From NCBI RefSeq assembly GCF_001640805.2, contig NC_066838.1:6962601-7026600 (forward strand): 64,000 nt of DNA, given 5' to 3'. The notes beneath the pieces were generated by a model. The model did not search any database. It saw only the letters and a program-made list of their open reading frames with translations, and had not been told where the DNA came from. Of this stretch, positions 28,453 to 41,200 are shown one piece after another (within the stretch, counting starts at the first letter, position 1; every line of letters begins with the position of its first letter). This DNA comes from Lates calcarifer. Lineage: Eukaryota; Chordata; Actinopteri; Centropomidae. Both the position numbers and the translations under genes were made by a program.

Positions 28453-31400
28453 TCAGAACTCCTCGTCCTCTGAGCTGAGGTAGTTCTGCTTCTTCCTGAC
28501 GTTCCAGTGCAAACACTGGGCCAGGCTCTCGAACCAGTCGTTGACCGGGTCACGGAAACAGATGGAGGGAACAGGGAAGCAGGAAGTGGTGATGGTAATA
28601 CTGGAAAAGGAGTGGGGAAAAAAGATCATCAAAGACAATAAAGATCTGAAAAGGTTTTGTGTCACAAAGGTTGGAGGTGGAATGAGGAAGGAAAAGTTCA
28701 GGTATTTGCAATCACAAGAACAACAGAGGGGGTGTTGACATCAGCTGCAGCAACACAACTTCCTTCTGAAGCAACACTGAGTTTTTCTAAAAAAATTTCC
28801 AGTGAGTAATAATGATGGGCAGCTCATTTCAAGAAGCAGGAAGATGATTATCTGTGGATGAGTTACATAAAGGAAGAAGCAGGATCTGGACCAAGGGACA
28901 GTCTTGGCCTCAAGCCCATTAAACAGGTTAATAAGGTTACATAACAAAGCCTGTGAGTGTTGAGGCAGCTGCTGAGTGAGTTAAACGTATTATCCATTAC
29001 CAAACCTGTGGCCTTTATTTCTGCTTCATTTACTCTGCTTCATTGTCTCTCTTGTTCAGTGTCTGTGAGGCTGTGGATTGATGACCAGCTCGTATGTGGA
29101 CTAACCTGTCTCCATGGCAGATCTCTTGTCTCTTTCTTCCATCAAATGACACCCAGGCCGTGTTTCTGGCGTCACGTGACAGCATTATCTGGAACAACGA
29201 CGAAAAAAGAATGAAGAAAAGTCACAGGAGGAAACAGTTCTGTATGTTTTATCTCCTCATTGTGACATAACACAGCCAGACAAAACAGTTAATAAATATT
29301 AACTAAATTAAATGTACTAATAATGGCAGTGAAGAAGTGCAGGAGCTTTACCACTTGCATGTTAAAAACACATTGTTCAGGAAGAAAATGCTTTGACTTC
29401 TGATATCAGTGCAAACCAAACCACTTCCCTGACAAACTCAAACAGTCTGAGTAAATATCAGTCAGTCAGAGTAAATACCTTGAGCTCCACCCCGGCAGGC
29501 ACCACGATGGGTCTGAAGGAGAGCGAGTGAGGGCAGATGGGGGTGATCATGATGGCGGGGACGTTGGGATGGATCATGGAAGCTCCTGCAGCCACAGCGT
29601 ACGCTGTACTTCCTGTAGGTGTAGATACAATCACACCTGAGGACGCACACAGACACACACAAACTGTGTTAGGACACAGTCACCACAGGATGAGACAGCA
29701 AACACCTCCTCTCTGCCAAAGGCAATAAAAAGGGGTTGCTGTGATATATTTTTTCACAATAAAAAAAATGACACAATGATGCACAGATGAAAAATAATTG
29801 TGTTGGCCTGTATGTTATCCTCACATTAACAACCTGCCGTGACTAGGAGGAGTAATGAGACTGGGGCCGCAACTAAAAATTGATTATCGATGAGCAGATT
29901 AATTGTTTAGTCTATGTCAGAAAAAGTGAGTGATGCCCATGGAGCTCAGGGTGACATCTTTAAACTGCTTGTTTTGTCCGACCAACAGAACAAAACTACA
30001 TTAAATTTACAGTAACATGAAACTGAGAAAAGCAGCAAATTCTCACACTGGACAGACTAAAACCAGACATACGTTATTATACATTAACATTCCAACATAA
30101 ACTGAACAGTACAGAAGACGACTGACTCAAAAGGATCCACAGGTTATACTTTTTGTATTATTGTTGCTGGTGGATTCCATGCACATGTTGTTTAGTTGAA
30201 CATTACTTCCCTTAAACTTTTACCACTATTACAACAATGACTATGGTGGTGGTTGGGTGTGTGTGTGCGTGTGGGTGGGTGGGTGGATACAGGGTCATAT
30301 GTGTATAAAGTGAATAAATATGTTGTTAAGCTACTGCAGTTTCTAGAGTTTTTAGAGTTTTTGTGGCTATTTAATGTTTATTTAACAAAGTTCCTCTCTC
30401 ACAATTCAACACTGATGTCTAGAAACTTCTGTACAAAGTGCACTGCTGCGAGGTGAAGGCCAGGCAGAGAAGCAGAGACTAAACTTTGCCCCGTACCCAT
30501 GTCTCTGTATCTGTCAGACAGATTTCGTGTTGAATACCACTCTGTCCTGGAAATGAAAGTGCATGTTTGGCATTTTTAAAAACACACAACACTGATCTGG
30601 TTCATGTGTTGGCACTCTCTTACTTTGGACTTGTTAAAAAGTAAGGTTAAGTATTTATATTTCCCCCAACCTCTGACAGATGATCTGTCCACTCACCGTC
30701 TCCCTGCACTGTGGTGATGAGGTGTCCATCCAGGAACAGGTCCACATTGGAGAGATAGGAGGAGGGTCCTCTGTCCACCACCACCTCGTTCAGAACCTGA
30801 AACACACACACAGAGGAAAACACATTCACGTGTTAACATCTGCAGAATCCAGTCTGCTGTAAAAGTCAGTGACAGCGTCTGCAGCTGCGAGCGTCGACAC
30901 TGCACCAGTTCAGCCACATTACTTCACACACCTGTAATTATAAATGTGCCTGGAGAGAAAAACATAAACAGGCTGAAAGCCTAAAAAGATGCTTCAGGTC
31001 GAACTGAAAACATGGCTGAAACATGAGTCGCCTCTTCTAATGTGAAGATTAGTGATGGTAAAAAATCAGAGACAATGAAGCTCCTTCCTGCACAGCTATG
31101 GTTCGTGTTACACAGCTGATGGTATTATTTGCTCATGTGAACAACAGCTTCAAAGAATCACAGACATCAGGCTGAAAACAGCTGAGTCATGATGTTGACA
31201 TTACATAGGCGAGCTGTTTAGGAGTGGACGTATTTTACAGGGGAGAGTCTGAACGCCTCAGAGTCTTTTGTCCCTGTTTTCTCTCTGTCACTAGAGTCAA
31301 AGCCTCAAAGTTGTTAATGTCTTTCTGCCCTGGGCGTTAGATGTCTCCAAGTCATGCGAGAAGCAGAGCCAATCGTCACCAAGCAAAGATGTGCATACAT

Positions 31401-34400
31401 ATGCAAGCAGAGTGTGAATATTAATGTTGTCAAAAGCTCATTACACAGGGACACCCCAGAACTGGTTTAAGGTGCTGACTCTACCTGATACTGCATGGCT
31501 TTGCTGCTACTTTCGACGTCCCCGTTGGTCAGGATGATCCCCTTCTCGTCCACTCTGGCCTTCTTTTCCCAGTTCTCTTTAAGAACTCGGACTTTCAAGC
31601 GACTTCGCAGAACGATGGCAGCATTACCTGCAAACAGTACGCATGTAAATACCACGTCTCTGCAGACAGAGGGTTGTGTTGTTGTAGGTTAGAGAATGTT
31701 CAGTACCTTCAATAATTTGGGTGACCTGAGACTGATAGGTGTCAAATTTAAAAGGTGTCAGGAAGCCCAGGGAGCCCAGGTGGAAGGCCATAACTGGTGG
31801 AACACTCTCCTACAAAAAAAGAAAGGGAGGTTTGTTACATCCTACCAGTAAATACACAAACCCACACAGGCTGTTTTTAAATTGACGGCTGCTGAATACC
31901 TGGAAGAGCGAAGATGCATACAGCAAAGTCCCATCTCCACCAAGACAGATGATGAAGTCCACACGGTTTGAGATGTCATCAAGATCTAAAAACATCAAGA
32001 CAATAAACTGTTTAAATATCTTATAGAGAAAACCACACATTATTTTTTATATACAGTGCCCTTAGAAATTACTACAAAAATCTCATACCTTCTCTGAAAG
32101 TACAGAATTTCTTGGTAATGGCCCCAAAGTTTTCATCTCCTGAAATGGCTGGGTCCTCCAGAACTTTCTTTTCCACATAAACAATCATGTTTTTCACCTA
32201 CAACAACACAAAAGGACACAACAATAGCAATTAGCACTGCAGCAATACAGGTTTTTTAAAAATCAGCATCTAAACAGATCATTATCCACGCCAAGAATGA
32301 AGTGTTCAGCTCGTGGTCGTACCTCGGTGAGGAATACGCAAAGCTCTTTGAAAGGCTGAAGCAGACTGGCATCTCGAATCTTCTTGATGACAAGGACACT
32401 TTTTGGCGGCTTGTTCCACGTCAGTCTCTGGCTGGCGGGGTCCTGAATGTGCCTGAACACAAAAACACAACTTTCACCTCAGGAGGACGAAGCAAACTCA
32501 ACAGTCTTGTCAAGGATTCCTCAAATTTTACATCAGCTATGACCTGAACACTGAGCCTCAGATCATAGCTGATGTAAGAGCTGTTAACTAACTGAAGCAT
32601 TGCTCTGTTCATCATAACCAGGACTGATTAGTACCTATCCAATTAGAGACATCGGCTTAAAGTCTAGCTCTGCTGCCACACAGTGTACTGTACAGCTGAC
32701 CCCCATGTGTTGTCTGCAGGGCCTTCACCTCAAGTCAACCCCCTGACAGACACTGTGGGACATCATGAGCACAATGAAAAATGTTTATAAAAGTGAAAAA
32801 GGAAAGATTAAAAACATGGGAGTTGATAAAAAAAATCTCTCCAAAAGTCAGCTCTAAAAGCCAACATGCATTCTAGGATGGCAGGTGAGGAGCCATGAGT
32901 GGTGAAGACAAAAACACGATATAAAAATGACTAAACCAACAGGAGGCATTCCCACAGACTGAAACCAATTCAAAATCATATGGAAAATGGGTAAAAGTTA
33001 AAACTGGAAATTGCCACAGGGTCCAAGCCTATGAATATTTAACAACACCAGTGTCTGTTGACTGGAGTTAGTTACGGCTCTGTCAGTGTTAGGAAGTTAC
33101 TGATTGTACAACAGGCTGTGTCTGCCTCTTATACAAGGGTTTATCTGTGTGGTATGATTACAGCTTTGAAGCAGCCATTTTCTAAATAATCAGCCATAAA
33201 CGTTTGTCTTGGATTTCAAATACAAAACCTATTGACACAATATCTACTTGGAGTCATATGATCAATACATAATCTATATTTGCAGGCAGGGTCATATCGC
33301 CACAGGCTGCCCACACTGTACATCTCAGTCACTTTCAAACAGCTTGTGCATTAGCATCAGTATCACACTTTGACATTTACGGCGATCACATGTGGAGAAT
33401 GGCAGTTTCAAGCCTGGTTAAAAAAAGCTGTATCAATCTGTGGACGTCATCCAGACTGAACGAGAGGAGGAGGAGATGATAACTAATCAGCATCTGCTCA
33501 GGGGAACAAATCATTTGAGTGAATCTAATCACATCAGAAAACATTAGTGACTAGTTCAATGTGTCAGATACGTTGTATGAACAGCGCAGTGTTGGAAAGA
33601 AGGGGGGTTATATTCAATATATCCAGCTGTTATTATATGAGGTTTTTATGAAGCTAATGATGACTGAGAGGTGTTACACAACACAGATCATAAGAGCTTG
33701 TGTGTGCATAAAGTTGTTGTTGCTGCAGGGGGAGTTTAAATTCAACTTTATTTATTTATTTATATTTATTTACTTTGTCTAAAATCTGCCCACCTTGAAC
33801 TTGATATGTTACTATACTGCCTAAATAAATCTTGATAATCACGATCTGAGATTTATGATATTCCCAGATGTTGACAGATGTTCCCTCTGCTCCTGCACGT
33901 CATGTCAGTTTTACCGTGAATACGAGCTGCAACTGCTCCATGAGGTGATTAACGGGTCATTTTTTGCACGCTCTGGCAGATTGCATCAGAGTGTCAACAG
34001 CAGCTGCACATGTGGTAATTGATCTGCTATTGTTGATAGTCCAAGATAAATATTAAAATTATCAGACAAACAATGTGAAACTATTGTGATTAGCTGGAAG
34101 TTGCAGCCTCGAGAAATAATCCTGCTCTTTTATCTCTTTATTAGAGATATGACCTGTAACATAATGACATGAGTCTGCAGGTTTCCTCTCCACCTGAGGA
34201 CACTGGGAGGAGAGCGTAGCACATGCTCTGAAATGTGGAGCTGGAGTGTTTGAAATAAAGACCTGCAAAGTCCTGACTCTAAAGTCCTTAGTCCTAGCAA
34301 ACAAATGCCAGAAGCAGCATCATTTTAACATATCCGGTTCCTGTTTTGTAATCAAACACAAAAACACCACAAACTAAAGCCTTCAAGTGCCTCAGACGAT

Positions 34401-35229
34401 TTACAAAAGTAGTGATTACCAGGATCAAATTGCATTGTATGCAGAGGTTGTTGTGTCCATCTAAACTTTTACAGTTGGAGGCAAACACCCAAATATAGTC
34501 AAACATTTCCTAAATGAAGTGAACCTGAATGACCCAAACGGACAAGTACAGAGAGAAAACTGAAACCGAGCAGAGCTGGGTTTCAAATACAAGTAAAACA
34601 ACACAAAGCAAAACTTCATTTGCATTAGAAACTGCGACAAGCTCTGATCTATTCATCCTCCTCTGACCAGCTCAAAGCGTCCACACCCTGACCCCTCCAG
34701 TTTCATTCAACAGCCTCCGCTTTGTCCACATCACAGGGCCTGAATGTGATAACATGCAAACACTGCCACTTCTAAAGTCTTTCAACTACCACTTTATATG
34801 AACCTATAAACACCTCGCTGCAGCCCTGCTAACTCAAGATGAATCTGTTTTTATTAACTGTCCTGTTTCTTGTATAGCATTGTTCTCTACTTTGTCCAGA
34901 CTTTTGAAGCATAGCTCTGATGTGACATCAGTTAATAACTCTGTTAGCTCACTCTCTGAACATCTGGTTGGCAGTGATCCGTGCGCTGTCTGCTGGTCAC
35001 CTATCAAACACGCTGACAAAGAGACAGAAAGACACTCCTCTCACCATTTCCACACTTTGTTGTCGCCATGGCTCCCAGGTGTGTCCTGCAGTACGCACTG
35101 GTTGAACTTCATGACTGTACACATGTAACAAAGATGTTTCTTTAGGTCAACTCAGCTGGAGAACGGGACTCTGCTCAGGTGGCCCGCTCTGACAAAACAA
35201 CTCAACAACTTCCTCCAATGCTGCACATC

Positions 35230-35267
<38 letters not shown>

Positions 35268-38200
35268 TCCGTTGGTTTGTTGTGGAGGAGCTGTGAGTCA
35301 GCTGGCGGCTGTCTGAGAGGCTGAGAGCGTCTCCATGCACTGTGGTCAGGCCCCGGTATCAGCTACCAACCCCTCCAGCTGGATTCACAGTGGCTATATT
35401 TGTTCCAGTGAGGACTTAACACTAAACCCTCGTGGTGCATTCTGCCGCTGAATTAAAGCTCTTGCTCATCTTAAGGTTGACTTCATCTCAGCTCCCGCCC
35501 ACTCTGAGCTGAGCTGGGCACGCCCACTTCAGGGAAGGGCTTTCCTCATTGGACAGGTGTGATTCAGTGAAACACAACAATGACATGGCTGTTCCTAAAA
35601 CAAGTATATCCACTATAATGACAGGTATTAGGGCTCAGTGAGCTGAGGGTTGTTCCAACATTATTCTTTCTTTTTCTAAATATTTTTTCTTCTGCTGCAG
35701 CTATTCATTTTAGCTGCAGAAGAGGCCCATCCTTCACTCTCTCTCTTCCTGAAAACTTGTCATAAAATGACATGGTCTGGTGATCTGCAGGAGGGGGAAG
35801 TCCAGGGTAAAATATACCAACAGGACTACACATAAATGATGTAACGATGTGTTATGGGAAACACAACAGGATGTACTAATGTTCCTAATGTTTTTACAGT
35901 CCAACCAATTAAACAAAAATAACCAGTTAACATTGACTGCTCACTCTAAAGAACTATCTCCTCCACTACTGGACTATCAACCAGTAATCAGATTACAAAG
36001 ACAAAACATCAACCTCTACACATGATTCATGTGAGTCTGATGCAGTTTCAAAACAAAAAAGAAAAGAAAAGCAGATTTGCTGTGAGGCACAGGTCACTGG
36101 CATGTCTGCCTCTTTGGCTCATTGTTGCTTTTTGTTCCAGGGTGTGTTTAGAGTCAGAGGGGCCGACATGACGTTTGGAAATTCTCTCTGTAGTCAAAAA
36201 ACAAATGCTCTGCAACAATTAATGCCCGAAGCTAAACTGTGCAGTATCACTACCACACCCCTCCACAGAGAGTGAATACAGTGTCCAGAGGCAGTTTCCA
36301 GTCATGGAGGGTCTGACCAGACTTTACTCTGATATCTGCTGCCATGTCACCTGTATTATTGCTTCATGTGCTGAAGCACAACACCTCCTGCATTTATTTT
36401 GGAATAAAAATAGCCTGGTCTTGCTACTTTTGACCTGTCGAGCAGCTTTGAGGAAGATTATCCTTCAATTACTGCCACCTAAAAACAAACAGTGCTGGGA
36501 GCCACTTATGTGATTGTAGGAGTCAAAAGGCCAGCAGTCTGACCGGGCTCTGACGGGAAAGACTCCTTCTTATCTCTGCTCTGATTCATTATGGAGATCT
36601 ATGCAACAGTTTGTGCAGGTGGACACAAAACACAATGACATGAAACTCCTCTTATCTATGGAAAACACAGTCCAATGCAACAGCTCTGCAACAATTAAAT
36701 ACCTATGTACCTTTGTGAAGTGGTCAGCCTCTGTTCATAATCTGCCTGAATGGTGCTGATTAAATTATCATCTAATTAGTTGGACTGATTATATACTGAA
36801 ACTAGATTGAGCATGGCTCTGCATCTACAGGCTTACAAATGTATTAGATGAACCTACACCTCTCTGACACAGCCTGAATGTCTGAAGACTGAATGTCAGG
36901 AGCTTTATGGGGGTGGTGTATATTTCAGGGTTAATTACTGGATTACATCTGTCGATTAATCAGTCATAGTTTAATTCCAGTCTCTCAAACACTGGGTCAA
37001 ACAAAAAAAGAAATTTGATGGCATCAGATTGGGCATTCAAAAAGTGTAACAATGATATGATATTCTGACTTTTAAGACCAAACTACTTGTTGAGAAAGTA
37101 GTCAGATTAATTAATAATGTCGATAATTGGTAGCTCTTGTTATTTTGTCCATAATGTGTTTGCAACTTCAGTGGAAAACCTAGTTTAGGAGTTGATTAAT
37201 CAGTAAATATGCAGGGGAGGATGAGTTTAACCTAATTTAGTCAGAAACAGGTGAGGGTGATGTCATTCAGCTTCACGCTCAGAATAAACTAAAGGTTTTG
37301 ATGCATGTTTCTTTGTGTTTTCATGCACAACTGCCTGATTTAAAGATATATTTAATAAATAACATATAGTGCGGAAATCAAATTTTAAAAAGTCACATTA
37401 GAATGAACGAATGGTGGTTTCCCTCTCTAGCTGAATCTATTGTTTGTGGGTTTTTTTTATTAGCTAGCCATAATATTGAAAATGGATATTGTTTGTGAAG
37501 GCTTAGAGAAGTGCCAGACTTGGGAAAGCACCAAACAGCAGCAGATTTAACAGTCACATATCTGGGATTTTTCTCTACCCAACAACAGAGAGCAGTCAGA
37601 AAATAATCAGTCAGAAATGTGGTGGAGACACATTTTTCACATTTTGCCTCTGGATTCCAGCACGTAGGATTTAACAGAATAATGAGGTTAAACCTTCAAC
37701 TTTAATCTCAGGGTCAGTACGTACACATCAGATTAACAGTGGAGGAACTGTTTTATATTGGTCCAGTTTTAAGGGACAAATAAATACATGGATGAGTTAA
37801 CATAAACTAAGATAATATTTATTGTGCTTTTCTCTGATGATGCTCTGTCAGCTCTGTACCAGACATCTTCACTTCTTGTTTGTTTCTAGGTCTGAGCTGA
37901 TACAGTACTTCAGTTTTGGCACTTTGAGACACATTGACACATTTTTCAACAAAATCTTTTTTTCCATTTAACATAAAAGGACAACATGAGTTTTCAAATC
38001 TTAAATGTTATCTGAAGAAAAAGAGTCGTACATGAGCTTAAAAAATACTCACTAGTTAATATGTGATTAAAAAAATGAGAGAAATCAAGATTATGAATTT
38101 GACCAGGCATTTTAATGCCAAATCAGTACTTGATACTCTTTGATTCCTGGTGCAGGTGACACATTTCAGTTGCTCTCAAAAAAAGCACTCAATATGTATT

Positions 38201-41200
38201 TCTACAGATTTCAGGGGCTTTCTGTCAGTCTGGTCTTCAGCAGCTCATGTTGACTGAGGTCACGTGACACTGAGCTTATAAATGCCAGGGTTTCCATGTC
38301 TCAGTGTGTAGGCTGATTGTCCTGCTGCAGCCCTCACAGTCACTGTTTCATTAAACACTTTTTAATCTCACCATCACTTTACCTGGCGTTGTATCTAAAA
38401 GTAGTAAAATCTATGATGCTGAACTAATAGAAAATGTCAATACAACAATAAGTAATATTTTGTATTTTGTATGTATTAGTGCAGCCATAGAGCACATCCT
38501 TGGTTTCCTTATTTACTTTTAGGCCACTAAACAGAATAAATATGTGACATTACCGTACCACACCTTTTTCATTCTAAGGTGAGATAAGAGGACATTTGGA
38601 AATTTAAGACTGGGCTTGTGAATTTTATCATAATCAGCTGTTGACTGTTGACTGATCTGTGAGGTTCAGCAGTTAGACAGTAAATACGCAGGGGAGGATG
38701 GTTTAACCTAATTTACTCAGGAACAGGTCAGGTTAATGTCATTCAGCTCCATGCTCAGCAGTGTGGTCTGTACAAGAAGAATCAGTAGAGATTTACTGTA
38801 TGTAGACTAAACGAAAGGTTTTGATGCATGCGTCTTTGTATTTTCACGCCCTGTATATTCTGAACAGCTGCCTGATTTAAAGACTTATATATTTAATAAT
38901 AACTAAGCTAAGCTGGTGTCTGAGGTGTTGTGGTTAGTTATCACATGTGGCTGCCACTGTGGGGTCAGTTACCACATGTTGAACTTTAACGTTTTTTCCA
39001 GATGTTGCCTGGAAATGCCCACATACACAACAGACATACTGAGCCTTGGCGACTTTATTTCATGATATTTAAAATCAATCAAATCAAAATCAAAATTTGT
39101 TATATGTGTAAATTAACAACTGAAATTTATAGTTTGATTACATATGAGTTTTGTTGGCAGTGACTGTGGTATAAGCAGGATAATTCTCTCCAGGTTTGTT
39201 ATAGATGACAGGGGACATAAGACAGTAAGTCAGTGTCCTTTACATAACACACACCATAACTTTGACACTCCCTCACTACATTCCTTATCTGGACTGGTCT
39301 GCCTTATTTTAGGTTTAATACTTTTAGATGTGTTAAAATACTGAACATCTGAAATATTTTTAAAAATACCATTCTTATGTGCAGTACAGAGAAATCCCAT
39401 TCGGGCTTTTACTGAACAGGTAAATCTGACAGCTAACTGTGTACTGTCCAGTTCTGCAAAGCCCCACATAAAAGGTAAATATTTGCAGTGTTACAACTAA
39501 GCAAATTCATCAACAACATGCAGAGCAGTAATTTATGATGAGATCTGACTTAAGCAGACCAGAACTGGGCCTGCACAGATGCAATATGCTCCCTGTCTCC
39601 TCAGATATTAAAGACCTGGTGTTATAAACCTTAACTAGACCAACAAGATCTAAAAGCAGTTTTCATGGTTTCTGGTGTCGTACAGGCTCAACTCTCACTA
39701 CTATGCAAATCTGTGAGTCATGACTGTAATAAAAAAAGGTACAAACACTCAACCGCACCTGAGGTCATGGAAACCATTGTGTTTGTCTGACTTACATTAC
39801 TGCGTGTGGATTCTGGAGCATGCATGCCTTTGGGCCGAACGTGGTCACAGGGCTTGGTCCATGAAGTGACTGAGTCCTCCTGACAAAGACAAGATAAACA
39901 TTCGGGTTTGATTAAAGAAAGCTGCTGGACAGGTATGCAAATGAAGACCTCTATGATTTGTTAACACAACGGTTTCAAAGAGAGAACTATTTTTAAACAG
40001 CTAAAAAAAGAAGTGAAAGTTTCCTTTTATTACAGGTGCAATATGTAAAAAAACACACAAACTCTCCTATGAATTCACAGGATGAAGTAATAAATCTGTG
40101 CATGCTCGGCTGCTGATGGAGGTCTCTGAAATCCCTACATTACTACACAAGTCTTTATGTAAAGTTTCAGACCAAATGAATTTCAATTTCATTTAATTTC
40201 TCTGTTGTTAAGAAAATGGAGAAGTGAGAGAATAATGATTGAGACATTTAGAGTTAGAGTCTGAGCTGAATCATTTCCACAGATTAATTAACAATCAGCT
40301 CTGTGACAGTTCTCAGTGGTCACCCTGCTATCATAAATCACCAGTCTACCTAATATATTACATAACATCAGAACTTGACAAATGGTGCAGCCCTCTGTGA
40401 CCTTTCACCCAGTACTGTACTTTCACTGTACTGTATTTCACAAGTGTTGACAAATGGTAAAAATGCATTGTGAGACATCTGAAAAACAAACACTTCTATC
40501 TATCCTTCCTGTATCAGTAAATTAAGAAATCAGCCACAACAGTTTAATAACCACTAACATTATCACATCAGACGTTTTAATCTAATGTAGAAAGGTTGCT
40601 TTCTGGTCAGTGATACCGAGCTGTGGAGCGTAAGAAGATGGCCGCCTCGGACTACAGCAGCTTTTCCACTGCATCTCATCACTCGACCAGAAAATCCTCT
40701 TATCAGTCTGACTCTGTGAATTCACCTCCTGCTGTTTGCTGTTCTTTAAAGCTGCATTAATCAATATTTCCATAAGAACACTGAACAAAGTGGATGTGTG
40801 TCATGTGATAAACCAACAGGAAATTGTCACCAGCTTTGCTCTGTTTTTCAGCCTTTTTTAGCTCATTGTTTTGGTGTTAGTCAGGAGGTCAGAAACACAA
40901 ATCAAATGGGTTGATAATATTTTCATATAACACAGTTGTTGCTGTTTGTCTGTCGGCCTGTTCAGTGGCTTTTCAAGATCACCGGCCCCACCACTGTTAC
41001 CACTGGTCCAGGAACATTACTTTTAATTCAGCAAATAACAGCAAAAAAAATATCCTCTGAATGAAAAAAAAAGATCTCATATATAAGCAATTTATTTAAA
41101 TCTCTATTAAATTTATGCAGCTGTTAATTCACTCCAGAGGTTTCGCCAGTGTGGCTGGGGCTTTCTCTCCCTTTTCTTCTAATACACCCCATCACTCTCC

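Noticed and set aside
35152..35340. Minus-strand peptide with a poly-Leu run
   Set aside because: Created by translating the (AGC)11 repeat; no splice donor connects it to nadk exons.
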